Source: an uncultured Bacteroidota bacterium | GTDB lineage: Bacteria; Bacteroidota; Bacteroidia; Bacteroidales; P3 | NCBI GenBank assembly: GCA_902796265.1 | Contig: CADBOG010000021.1 | Span: 1-57,003, forward strand | Direction: 5' to 3' | Length of the DNA: 57,003 bases | Shown: positions 15,593-23,520 of the stretch, one piece after another | How the letters are laid out: every line of letters starts with the position of its first letter | Numbering within the stretch: the stretch's first letter is position 1 | Position numbers and translations under genes: made by a program | Notes under the pieces: generated by a model | Told to the model about the DNA's origin: nothing | Seen by the model: the letters and a program-made list of their open reading frames with translations, nothing else | Databases searched by the model: none

Positions 15593-16438
15593 ATGTTACA
15601 TAATGAGAAAGATTTGGATAATGAGTTGGATAGTAGCGAGATTGTTGACGAATCGCTACTTGAGGAGATGGGCATTAGCCGTCAAGTTTATGAGGAGGTG
15701 ATGTCCATTGTGGGACATTTGCCTACGGTCGACGAGCTTGGAACTCTTGTCGAGATGTGGAAGTCGCAACGCACAAGGCAGGGTTTGCTGGAGTGGCTGA
15801 AAGGGCAGTTCCATGCTGTGGAATGCCATGATTACCTCGAGAATGAGTTGGAGCCCGAGAGCCGCCAGTATCAGGAGCCAGAGGTTAGGGAGTGCATTGA
15901 GATTGCACGAAAGCTCTTCGAGGGTGATAAGGTATCGAGGAACGAGGAGGGTGAGAAGTCTGTTGTCGGTCGTGGTGATGCTTTATATATGGTGGGTGAT
16001 GTGTCGGCATTCTTCACCAATTCGGAGTATGGACGGCGATACCTACACTTGGTCGACAATCCTATGGTTATGGATGGCGATGAGGAAACGGCCAATTATA
16101 TTGAGTTGATTTTAGAAAGCCTGTGGGCGAACGATGCTCTTTTCGGATACCGCAGGATTGGCAGGGGAGGACTGTTCCGAACGCTGATGGGTGTCGTTGC
16201 ACCTCAGAGGTTTGGATTCGACATATTGACTTGCCGCGAGGTGAGGCTTGATGCTTTCTTGTTTGGCGAGCAAGGCGTGAGGTTTTTGGCGATGATGGAT
16301 GAACAGAGGGAGGATTTCTTTCTCCATAAGCTTGTAGAGGCAAGGGTGAACTGCTGCTTTCTGGGGAGGGTGACTAAGGACAGGATTGTTGTTGATGGTG
16401 TCGATTTCGGCCGTTCGGCAGCATACATTACAAAGTAA
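15593..16438 (+). CDS. Degenerate PurL-like (AIR synthase-related) protein
   Basis: A 281-aa protein that I read as a shrunken relative of phosphoribosylformylglycinamidine synthase. Residues ~20-60 (EEMGISRQVYEEVMSIVG, then PTVDELGTLVEMW) match the PurL N-terminus, where functional enzymes continue SEHCSYKSS; here it reads KSQRTRQG, so the catalytic His is lost. The C-terminal ~110 residues keep a PurM-C-like outline: IGRGGLFRTLM in place of DxSDGGL, FGEQGVRFLAMMDE, and FLGRVTKDRIVVDG. The middle ATP-binding domain is missing. It is probably not a synthase; a binding or regulatory role is speculation. Possibly translated from a leaderless mRNA. Confidence 0.65.
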   Translation: MLHNEKDLDNELDSSEIVDESLLEEMGISRQVYEEVMSIVGHLPTVDELGTLVEMWKSQRTRQGLLEWLKGQFHAVECHDYLENELEPESRQYQEPEVRECIEIARKLFEGDKVSRNEEGEKSVVGRGDALYMVGDVSAFFTNSEYGRRYLHLVDNPMVMDGDEETANYIELILESLWANDALFGYRRIGRGGLFRTLMGVVAPQRFGFDILTCREVRLDAFLFGEQGVRFLAMMDEQREDFFLHKLVEARVNCCFLGRVTKDRIVVDGVDFGRSAAYITK

Positions 16439-16509
16439 AAATCGATAATTGGAACAATAATTTGTCATAATTGTTCGTTAAGGGTACAGAAAAATAAAAA
16501 TCCGATATA

Positions 16510-17910
16510 ATGAAAATACAATTCCTAGGAGCTGCAAAGGAGGTGACGGGTAGCAAGCACCTAATCACCACTAAGAAGGGTCTGAAAATACTGCTCGACT
16601 GCGGTATGTATCAAGGCAAAGGCTTGGAGACAGATGCCATGAACCGTGACTTGGGATTCGACCCTAAAGAGATTGACTATCTGATTCTTTCGCACGCCCA
16701 TATCGACCATTCGGGTCTTATACCCTATATCTATAAGCAAGGTTTCAACGGTGTGATTGTCTGCACTCCAGCCACTCGCGACCTCTGCTCTATTATGTTG
16801 GCAGATGCTGGCCGCATTCAGGAATCGGATACTGCCACCTTCAACAAGAAACGCCAGAAACAAGGACTCGAACCCGTCGAGCCTATCTATACCGAGGAAG
16901 ATGCCCGTGCCTGCATGGGCTGTTTCATCAGCGTCCCCTATCACAAGAAGTTCAACATCGAGGGTGAAGTGACTGTGGAATTCTTCGATGCCGGCCATAT
17001 CCTTGGCAGCGCTCTTGTATATCTTGAGATTCGTGAGGGAAGGCGCACCATCAGGGTGGGCTTCACTGGCGATGTGGGACGGTACGACAAGCATATCCTC
17101 AAGGATCCCGAACCATTCCCACAGGTCGACTATCTGCTTATGGAGTCGACCTACGGCGACCGTCTGCATACCACTCTCGACAACGCTGAGCAAGAGCTGC
17201 TTATGGCTGTGCTGGATACTTGCACCAAGAAGAAGGGCAAGCTTATCATCCCCTCGTTTGCAATAGGTCGCGCACAAGAGATTATCTATGCTCTCGACCG
17301 TCTGCGCAGCAAAGGGCTTCTGCCTGATATTGATGTCTTTGTGGATAGCCCTCTTAGCGTCAACGCCACCAATATCATGCGCTTGCATACTGAGTGCTTC
17401 AACGACGACATTGTCGCCTATATGAAGGACAACCCCGACCCGTTCGGATTCGATCGTCTGCAGTATGTGCAGTCGGTCGAGGCCTCTAAAGCCCTGAATG
17501 TACGCAACAAGACTTGCATCATCATATCGGCATCGGGCATGATGGAGGCTGGCCGTGTGAAGCATCATCTTGCCAACAATATCGACAATCCTAAAACCAC
17601 GGTGCTTTGTGTTGGTTATTGCGAACCTTCTACGCTGGGTGCCAAGATTATGCGTGGCGACAAACAAGTCTCCATTTTTGGACAGATGCATGAAGTGAGA
17701 GCTGAGCTTCGCCGCATCGAGTCGTTGTCGGGACATGGCGACTACGAGGAGCTTATCAAATATATCTCCTGTCAATCGAAACGCAGCCTCAAGAAGATAT
17801 TCCTTGTTCACGGCGAAGCCGAAACGCAGGAGCATTTCAAGGAGACCCTCAACAAGCGTGGCTTCAAACGAGTGGAGATAGCGGACTTTAGAGAAGAAGT
17901 GGAGATTTAA
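16510..17910 (+). CDS. MBL-fold / beta-CASP RNA hydrolase
   Basis: A 466-aa metallo-beta-lactamase-fold nuclease of the beta-CASP type (related to CPSF-73 and archaeal/bacterial RNA-processing enzymes). The metal motif HAHIDHSG is at residues 62-69; further motifs are GFTGDVGRYDKHIL, LLMESTYGDRLH, SGMMEAGRVKHHL and SGHGDYEELIKYI. It starts MKIQFLGAAKEVTGSKHL as usual for the family. Likely an RNA endo/exonuclease, substrate unknown. Confidence 0.9.
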   Translation: MKIQFLGAAKEVTGSKHLITTKKGLKILLDCGMYQGKGLETDAMNRDLGFDPKEIDYLILSHAHIDHSGLIPYIYKQGFNGVIVCTPATRDLCSIMLADAGRIQESDTATFNKKRQKQGLEPVEPIYTEEDARACMGCFISVPYHKKFNIEGEVTVEFFDAGHILGSALVYLEIREGRRTIRVGFTGDVGRYDKHILKDPEPFPQVDYLLMESTYGDRLHTTLDNAEQELLMAVLDTCTKKKGKLIIPSFAIGRAQEIIYALDRLRSKGLLPDIDVFVDSPLSVNATNIMRLHTECFNDDIVAYMKDNPDPFGFDRLQYVQSVEASKALNVRNKTCIIISASGMMEAGRVKHHLANNIDNPKTTVLCVGYCEPSTLGAKIMRGDKQVSIFGQMHEVRAELRRIESLSGHGDYEELIKYISCQSKRSLKKIFLVHGEAETQEHFKETLNKRGFKRVEIADFREEVEI

Positions 17911-17942
17911 ACTCTAAAAATTATCATTTCAGAAAAAAGTCG

Positions 17943-17950
17943 TAATTTTG
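17943..17950 (+). promoter_or_regulatory. -7 promoter element of the cstA-like gene
   Basis: TAATTTTG fits TAnnTTTG and lies 24 bp before ATG 17975. No clear TTG 19 bp upstream. Confidence 0.55.
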
Positions 17951-17974
17951 CAGCGTTTTTAAAATAGTAGGAAA

Positions 17975-19417
17975 ATGCTAACATTTATTCTTTCAATTGT
18001 TTTGTTGCTGCTTGGATATTTCCTTTACTCCAAGTTCATAGAAAAACTTATCGGTGTTGACCCCAACCGCAGGACTCCCGCGGTGGAGCATCCTGACGGA
18101 GTGGATTATGTGCCCATGAAACAGTGGCGCATCTTTTTGATTCAGTTCCTCAACATCGCGGGTGTTGGTCCTATCTGCGGAGCCATTATGGGTGCGCAGT
18201 TCGGTACGGCGTCGTTCCTGTGGATTGTTTTTGGATGTATCTTTGCCGGTGCTGTGCACGATTTCATTGCCGGCTTCGTGTCGATACGTATGGATGGCGC
18301 GTCGCTGCCCGAGATTCACGGCCACTTCTTTGGCAACGGTATGAAACAGTTTATGCGCGGCTTCACGGTGCTGTTGATGATTTTGGTCGGTGCCGTATTT
18401 GTAAACACGCCCGCCGTGCTGCTGAATCAGAACTTCACTCCCGATTGGAACATATTCATCTGGGTGGCTATCATCTTTGCTTACTATCTTATCGCCACGC
18501 TGCTGCCTATCGATAAGCTGATTGGCAAGATTTATCCCATCTTTGGCTTCCTGCTGCTGGCTATGGCTGTGGCTATCGTGGTCGCTTTCATCGTCTATAA
18601 GGTGCCCATCCCCGAGGTGTGGGAACGTCTTGACAACCAGCATCCCGCCGCCGCCACCAACCCCATATTCCCGATGATGTTTATCTCGATTGCATGTGGA
18701 GCTATCAGCGGTTTCCACGCCACGCAGTCTCCTCTGATGGCTCGCTGTATGGTCAACGAGAAACAGGCACGCCCCATCTTCTACGGCGCTATGATTACCG
18801 AAGGTGTTGTGGCTCTGATTTGGGCAGCTGCGGCTACCTATTTCTTCCACGACAAGGCCGACCTCTGTGTCGGCAAGAGCGGCAACGATATGGTGGGCGT
18901 GATAGCCAACGAGTGGTTCCCCAAGGCTATTGCCGTCATCTGCATACTGGGTGTCATAAGTGCTGCTGTTACTACTGGCGACACGGCTTTGCGGTCGGCT
19001 CGCCTCATTGTTGCTGACTTCACACATGTGGATCAGAAACCTGTCCGAAACCGTCTTTTTATCGCCTTGCCCGTATTCTTGGTCGCTGTCGGCTTGTTGG
19101 TATTTTCTCTGCTCGACAAAGAGGGCTTCCAGGTGATATGGCGCTATTTCTCGTGGGCTAACCAAGTGCTGGCAATGGTCACGCTGTGGTCTCTTACCAT
19201 ATTCTTGTCGCAGCTGAAGAAAGGGGCTTGGTATCTGATTACCCTCATTCCTGCCCTGCTGATGACTATGGTGACGGTCAGTTTTCTCTTCGTCGCTCAG
19301 AAAGAAGGTCTGGGTAGCATCATCCCTCGCACATGGGGTTACATTATCGCTGCAGGTATCACCGTCTTCCTACTCGGACTTTTTATCTCTTGGAAGAGCA
19401 AAAAAGCTGTCAAGTAG
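17975..19417 (+). CDS. cstA: CstA-family carbon starvation / peptide permease
   Basis: A 480-aa multi-spanning inner-membrane transporter of the CstA family, shorter than the ~700-aa E. coli form but common in Bacteroidota. Conserved: FLNIAGVGPICGAIMGAQFG, FAGAVHDFIAGFVSIR, CGAISGFHATQSPL and TTGDTALRSARLI. E. coli relatives import peptides or pyruvate; which applies here is unclear. It has its own promoter and no clear terminator downstream. Confidence 0.9.
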   Translation: MLTFILSIVLLLLGYFLYSKFIEKLIGVDPNRRTPAVEHPDGVDYVPMKQWRIFLIQFLNIAGVGPICGAIMGAQFGTASFLWIVFGCIFAGAVHDFIAGFVSIRMDGASLPEIHGHFFGNGMKQFMRGFTVLLMILVGAVFVNTPAVLLNQNFTPDWNIFIWVAIIFAYYLIATLLPIDKLIGKIYPIFGFLLLAMAVAIVVAFIVYKVPIPEVWERLDNQHPAAATNPIFPMMFISIACGAISGFHATQSPLMARCMVNEKQARPIFYGAMITEGVVALIWAAAATYFFHDKADLCVGKSGNDMVGVIANEWFPKAIAVICILGVISAAVTTGDTALRSARLIVADFTHVDQKPVRNRLFIALPVFLVAVGLLVFSLLDKEGFQVIWRYFSWANQVLAMVTLWSLTIFLSQLKKGAWYLITLIPALLMTMVTVSFLFVAQKEGLGSIIPRTWGYIIAAGITVFLLGLFISWKSKKAVK

Positions 19418-19557
19418 CTTTATACTATCTCGATATTTTTCCCAATAGGTTAATATCTACGAAATAAAAATTCTATCCGCTATACAATAATTATTAGCTT
19501 GTAGCGTTACCAAAACTAAACTGATAATAATAAACTGTTAACAATAATACGTATACC

Positions 19558-20385
19558 GTGAAAAAAATAGTCCTCATAATGATGGCTTTTGTGCTGGCAG
19601 CCAGCGCAATGGCGGGCAATAAGCCGCGTAAGAATTCACGCACCGAGATGGGCATCAACGGCAACGCCCTCTATGTTATCGAGTACACTTACAACCTCTA
19701 TGGCGGTAAGGGTGGTGGAAGACAGCTCGTCTGCATCGATTCGATAACCTTTGACAAGCGTGGCAATTTTGCCGATAAGATTCGTCGCACTAATGGTGAA
19801 TACACCTATTTCTCCTACTATTTCGACGTCAACGGCTATGCGTTGGGTTGGAATGAGTATAATCGCGCCAATCAGCTTACTGGCCGCACAGCATACCTTA
19901 ATGACAAGAACGGCAACCGAATAGAGCGCACCGTATACATGAAGGAGCGTATGAGCAAGAAAGAGACGAGCAAATATGAAAACAACCGTCTTGTTGAGGA
20001 GCAGAGCTATGGTACCGATGGCCAAATGACCGAGCGTCGTGTATACAAGTACGACAACATGGGCAACAATACAGAGCTCGAATTCTATAACCCCGAGGGC
20101 GACCTTATGCAGCGCTATCTGTATAAATATGATAATCGCGGCAACCGCATTGAGTGGCGTTTCTATGATGCGGACGAGTTCCTTGTCGCTTTGACAACCT
20201 ATTATTACGACGACCATGATAATGTGGTTGAGGTTTCTTCGTTCAACTACGACGAGCACATGAACTGGAAACACAGCTACGTCTACGAGTATGACGAGGA
20301 CGACAACTGGGTACGCCAGACAATCTTCCGCAACAACTCCCCCTATCAAGTCATAGAGCGCGAGATAGCTTTCCCCGCTGACTGA
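19558..20385 (+). CDS. Exported protein with YD-like repeats
   Basis: A 275-aa exported protein of unknown function. Signal peptide MKKIVLIMMAFVLAASAMAG, followed by a tyrosine/aspartate/asparagine-rich region with degenerate ~20-residue repeats such as KYDNMGNNTELEFYN and KYDNRGNRIEWRFYD. These resemble RHS/YD repeats but without an RHS core or toxin tail. The start is GTG at 19558, the first codon of the signal peptide. A terminator follows at 20411. Confidence 0.75.
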   Translation: MKKIVLIMMAFVLAASAMAGNKPRKNSRTEMGINGNALYVIEYTYNLYGGKGGGRQLVCIDSITFDKRGNFADKIRRTNGEYTYFSYYFDVNGYALGWNEYNRANQLTGRTAYLNDKNGNRIERTVYMKERMSKKETSKYENNRLVEEQSYGTDGQMTERRVYKYDNMGNNTELEFYNPEGDLMQRYLYKYDNRGNRIEWRFYDADEFLVALTTYYYDDHDNVVEVSSFNYDEHMNWKHSYVYEYDEDDNWVRQTIFRNNSPYQVIEREIAFPAD

Positions 20386-20410
20386 TATTGCGCATCCATA
20401 TAGTTTTAAA

Positions 20411-20447
20411 AGAACCGATGACTTCAGATTGTCTCGGTTCTTTTTTT
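20411..20447 (+). terminator. Rho-independent terminator after the YD-like gene
   Basis: AGAACCGA (20411-20418) pairs with TCGGTTCT (20434-20441), followed by a T-run to 20447. Confidence 0.85.
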
Positions 20448-20720
20448 ATTGTTGTTTGTTTATTCTGTTTTATTGTTTGTTTGTTTGTTTGTTTTGTTTC
20501 GTATTTTTTATTGTTTGTTTAGTAGGTTGATTATAAGAACGTAGAGTTTAATGTATGGATGGGTAATAGCTTATTCAAATAATTTTTTTTAAATTTTTTT
20601 TCATTTTTTCTTGTGGAATAAAATAATTGTTGTACTTTTGCAGTGTACTAAGATACTAATACACTAGGTAAGTATCTGTGCAAATTACTGGAATATAAAC
20701 AAATAATAAAAATAACAATT
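20448..20720 (+). promoter_or_regulatory. TTTG-rich gap with promoter of the ABC operon
   Basis: Low-complexity T/G DNA with tandem TTTG (about 20471-20495), no gene. It ends in a textbook promoter: TTG 20611-20613, 19-bp spacer, TACTTTTG 20633-20640, leaving a leader of about 75 nt. Confidence 0.75.
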
Positions 20721-21548
20721 ATGATAGACCTGAAAAATTTTTCGTTCTCGTATGGTTTGGCACCAGTTTTTGAGAACATCAACCTCCAATTCAAGGAGGG
20801 AAGCATCTATGGTTTGCTGGGTGAAAACGGCGTGGGCAAAACCACGATGCTGAAATGCATCAGCGGCTTGCTGCGTCCACAGAATGGTTCCTGTACTGTC
20901 GATGACAACATCAGTTTTGACCGCAAACCGGAATTTCTTGAGAACATCTTCTTTCTCCCTGACGATGTGCCGCTGCCAGACAACAGCACCCCCGAGAGTT
21001 TCTTCCACGACTTGGCTGGATTCTATGCCACCAGCAACGCTGATGAGATGCACCGTCTGGCTGTCGAACTGAAGATTGACCCAAAGCACCGTTTCAAGGA
21101 GATGAGCTTCGGTCAGCAGAAGAAGTCGCTCATCGTTTGTGCACTTGCATTGAACACTCGTTATTTGCTGCTCGACGAACCTACTAACGGCTTGGATATC
21201 CCGTCTAAGGCTGATTTCCGTCGCATCCTCTCCGAGAGGGTAGGGGGTGGCCAAACCATCATTATCTCCACCCATCAGGTGAAGGATGTAGAAAACCTCA
21301 TCGACCCGATTATCATCATTTCGAACAGCAGCGTGATGCTCAACGCCAGCGTGGAGCGCATCACAGAGAAGCTCTACTTCGAGTATGGCGGACAGCAACG
21401 CCCGGATGCTCTATACAGCGAGATGATGCCTGGTGGTTACCTCAATGTTATCCCCAACGAAGGCATGGGCGAGAGCCAGATAAATATTGAGGCACTTTTC
21501 AACGCAGTTCTCCGCAACCAGAATGCCATTGCAAGTATGGGAATATGA
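20721..21548 (+). CDS. ABC transporter ATP-binding protein
   Basis: A 275-aa ATPase that powers an ABC transporter with the membrane protein encoded downstream. Walker A GENGVGKTT (about residues 34-42), signature SFGQQKK, Walker B YLLLDEPTNGLD and switch His in IISTHQVKD are intact. It resembles the YtrB/BcrA-like exporters that are paired with YtrA-type GntR regulators; such a regulator is encoded at 23103. A MITE-like element separates it from its permease gene. Confidence 0.9.
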   Translation: MIDLKNFSFSYGLAPVFENINLQFKEGSIYGLLGENGVGKTTMLKCISGLLRPQNGSCTVDDNISFDRKPEFLENIFFLPDDVPLPDNSTPESFFHDLAGFYATSNADEMHRLAVELKIDPKHRFKEMSFGQQKKSLIVCALALNTRYLLLDEPTNGLDIPSKADFRRILSERVGGGQTIIISTHQVKDVENLIDPIIIISNSSVMLNASVERITEKLYFEYGGQQRPDALYSEMMPGGYLNVIPNEGMGESQINIEALFNAVLRNQNAIASMGI

Positions 21549-21587
21549 TTCCATCTAATGCAAATAAAACAGATGCTTAGAATATAA

Positions 21588-21780
21588 AGGCAACTTCTAA
21601 AAATTCCTCGTATGAACAATAGTTGATGACAACAAGTACTTTTCCAATATTTCGGCCTCCTTTTGGCATCTTTCTGTCTTTCATTCAGTCATGATGCAAA
21701 GCATCACTCCTTCATTCAAAACAGAAATCTGCTCAAAAGTAGCCTCGAACTCTTTGGAAAGCAATTTTTAGACGTTGCCT
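21588..21780. mobile_element. MITE-like element, 193 bp
   Basis: Terminal inverted repeats: AGGCAACTTCTAAAAATT (21588-21605) against AATTTTTAGACGTTGCCT (21763-21780), 17 of 18 positions matching. The interior has a small hairpin (GATGCAAAGCATC) and a short minus-strand open frame reading LSKEFEATFEQISVLN, ending near 21692. No transposase is present, and no clear target duplication is seen. It sits between the ABC ATPase and permease genes. A degenerate non-mobile repeat or structured RNA is the alternative. Confidence 0.55.
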
Positions 21781-21835
21781 AAAAGAACTAACAATCCAAA
21801 ATCATTAAACCTTAAACTTAAAAAAACAAAATATC

Positions 21836-22630
21836 ATGAACTTCGATCGTTTTAAAAAAGTTGTCGTTCGCGACTTCAATAGCACATACCAACTTTATGG
21901 TATGAGCATGCTTATCATGATGTGTGTGCCTGTGGCAGTTTGGCTTTTCGGTCTTGCATTCAAAATTCCCGAAATTGGGACTATTGGTAGACAAGGCATC
22001 CTGCAGTTTATTGTTGTTCTGGCTGCTGCTATTTCATCGATGAAGATATACAAGAGCTGCAATCTTCCGGGTAAGGGCAATTATTTCGCCATGCTGCCGG
22101 CCTCGTTGGGCGAGAAATTTTGCAGCATGATGATCTATTGCTTCATTGTCACGCCGTTGGCTGTTTTTGTCGGCTTGTTTGTCGTTGACACTCTGCTCAC
22201 ACTCCTCCCTTTCGGTCCTTTTAAAGACTACATTTGGCATACACCTGCGTGGCTCCAGGAGATTGGTGATGTGGCCCTATGGTATGATAATGGCAGATTC
22301 TCTTTTGATGCCAATATGTCCACCCTCTTGAAGGCAATCACAGCCTCATCTATCTTTATGTTTGCCAACACTATCTTCAAGAAAAACAAGTTCATTAAGA
22401 CCGTCCTATGGATTATGCTCATCTCCTTTGTGCTTTCAATTGTTGTGGTACCGATTATCAGTCACATTCATTGGGATTTTGAATGGCTTGCCGACTTGTT
22501 TGGGAAATTTATTGATTCACCCGAAAAGCTGCACAGCTTCGTCTTCTGGGGCACAACATTGTTCAATCTCTTGGTGACGGCAATCTTCTCATGGCTCACC
22601 TATAGAAGGCTGAAAAAGATGCAGTATTAA
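21836..22630 (+). CDS. ABC transporter permease
   Basis: A 264-aa inner-membrane protein with about six hydrophobic segments (for example YGMSMLIMMCVPVAVWLFGL, ILQFIVVLAAAISSMKI and FVLSIVVVPIISHI), no catalytic motifs. It is placed as the membrane partner of the upstream ATPase by context. 287 bp, mostly the MITE-like element, lies between the two, so expression may depend on read-through. Confidence 0.75.
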   Translation: MNFDRFKKVVVRDFNSTYQLYGMSMLIMMCVPVAVWLFGLAFKIPEIGTIGRQGILQFIVVLAAAISSMKIYKSCNLPGKGNYFAMLPASLGEKFCSMMIYCFIVTPLAVFVGLFVVDTLLTLLPFGPFKDYIWHTPAWLQEIGDVALWYDNGRFSFDANMSTLLKAITASSIFMFANTIFKKNKFIKTVLWIMLISFVLSIVVVPIISHIHWDFEWLADLFGKFIDSPEKLHSFVFWGTTLFNLLVTAIFSWLTYRRLKKMQY

Positions 22631-22782
22631 TGACTAGTGAATAGTGATTATTGAATCGACAAATGTCTTGAAACATCAACGCACAAAATCAGCTCTGCGC
22701 GGTCCACTGGACCTTGCACCCTGAAACTTGAAACCAGAAACTTGAAACCCTTAACCCCTAACCCCCTAAACATTACAATATC
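22631..22782. repeat. Intergenic gap with TTTCARG heptamers (minus sense)
   Basis: Four heptamers at 22720-22747 (CCTGAAA, CTTGAAA, CCAGAAA, CTTGAAA) are the reverse complement of the TTTCARG array at 51883. A near-palindrome GGTCCACTGGACC lies just upstream. No gene. Confidence 0.6.
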
Positions 22783-23097
22783 ATGAAACTTTATTCAATT
22801 GAAAACCTTAATAATGTCAATTATGAGCCGCTCGGAATCGTTAGCGGCAGCACAATTCAGTCGAAAAATGTATTCAGCGACCTTGGCCAAAGCCTTAAGA
22901 ACATCGTGGGCGGCGAGTTGAAAGCCTATACCCGTATGATGGAAAAGGCTCGTGAGAGCGCAACGGAGCGTATGATAGCTCAGGCACAGGCAATGGGTGC
23001 CGATGCCATCATAGGTGTACGTTACACCACCTCAGCAATCATGGCTCAGGCTGCTGAGGTCCTTGTTTACGGAACAGCCATAAAAACCAAAAACTAA
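22783..23097 (+). CDS. YbjQ-family (UPF0145) protein
   Basis: A 104-aa cytosolic protein of the YbjQ/UPF0145 heavy-metal-binding-like family, pentamer-forming in known structures but of unknown function. Typical sequence: VSGSTIQSKNVFSDLGQSLK, GGELKAYTRMMEKAR and AMGADAIIGVRYTTS. It lies 5 bp before the GntR regulator gene and is likely part of the same operon as the ABC transporter. Confidence 0.9.
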   Translation: MKLYSIENLNNVNYEPLGIVSGSTIQSKNVFSDLGQSLKNIVGGELKAYTRMMEKARESATERMIAQAQAMGADAIIGVRYTTSAIMAQAAEVLVYGTAIKTKN

Positions 23098-23102
23098 TTG
23101 TT

Positions 23103-23465
23103 ATGGACTTTAAGAAACAAAAACCAATATATCAGCAAATTGCCGACACACTATGCGAGCGTATTGTCGGCAAGGAGTTGATTGCCGATGAGCGTATGCC
23201 CAGCGTGCGGGATGTTGCGGTGCAGCTGGGCGTAAACCCCAATACGGTTATGCGCACTTTCGATTTCCTTCAACAGACAGAAATCATCTACAATAAACGC
23301 GGTGTGGGCTATTTTGTCTCACCCGATGCTCCTGACAAAGTGCTAGAACTGCAACGCAAAGAATTTGTTGAGGAGGATCTGCCAATCCTCGTCCAAAAGA
23401 TGAACATGCTTGGATTGAGCTTCGATGACCTCAAAAAAAACGTCGAAGAGAGAAAAAATTTATAG
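23103..23465 (+). CDS. GntR-family (YtrA-type) transcriptional regulator
   Basis: A 120-aa repressor-like protein. N-terminal winged helix: PIYQQIADTLCERIV, RMPSVRDVAVQLGVNPNTVM. The effector domain is only a short C-terminal helical tail, as in the YtrA subfamily that regulates adjacent ABC transporters. The gene is 5 bp after ybjQ, so it probably controls the operon 20721-23465 and perhaps the genes downstream. Operator not identified. Confidence 0.9.
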   Translation: MDFKKQKPIYQQIADTLCERIVGKELIADERMPSVRDVAVQLGVNPNTVMRTFDFLQQTEIIYNKRGVGYFVSPDAPDKVLELQRKEFVEEDLPILVQKMNMLGLSFDDLKKNVEERKNL

Positions 23466-23520
23466 CGATTGTAAGATTTCGGGTGTCTCAAACGATTATT
23501 GTATAGTTGAATAGGAAATC

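Noticed and set aside
20451-20520. TTTG-rich stretch as multiple promoters
   Set aside because: Low-complexity repeats; no TA at the proper place except at 20633.
21692-21768. Short minus-strand open frame in the MITE-like element
   Set aside because: About 27 aa, begins with TTG right after a stop; too short to call a gene without a homologue.
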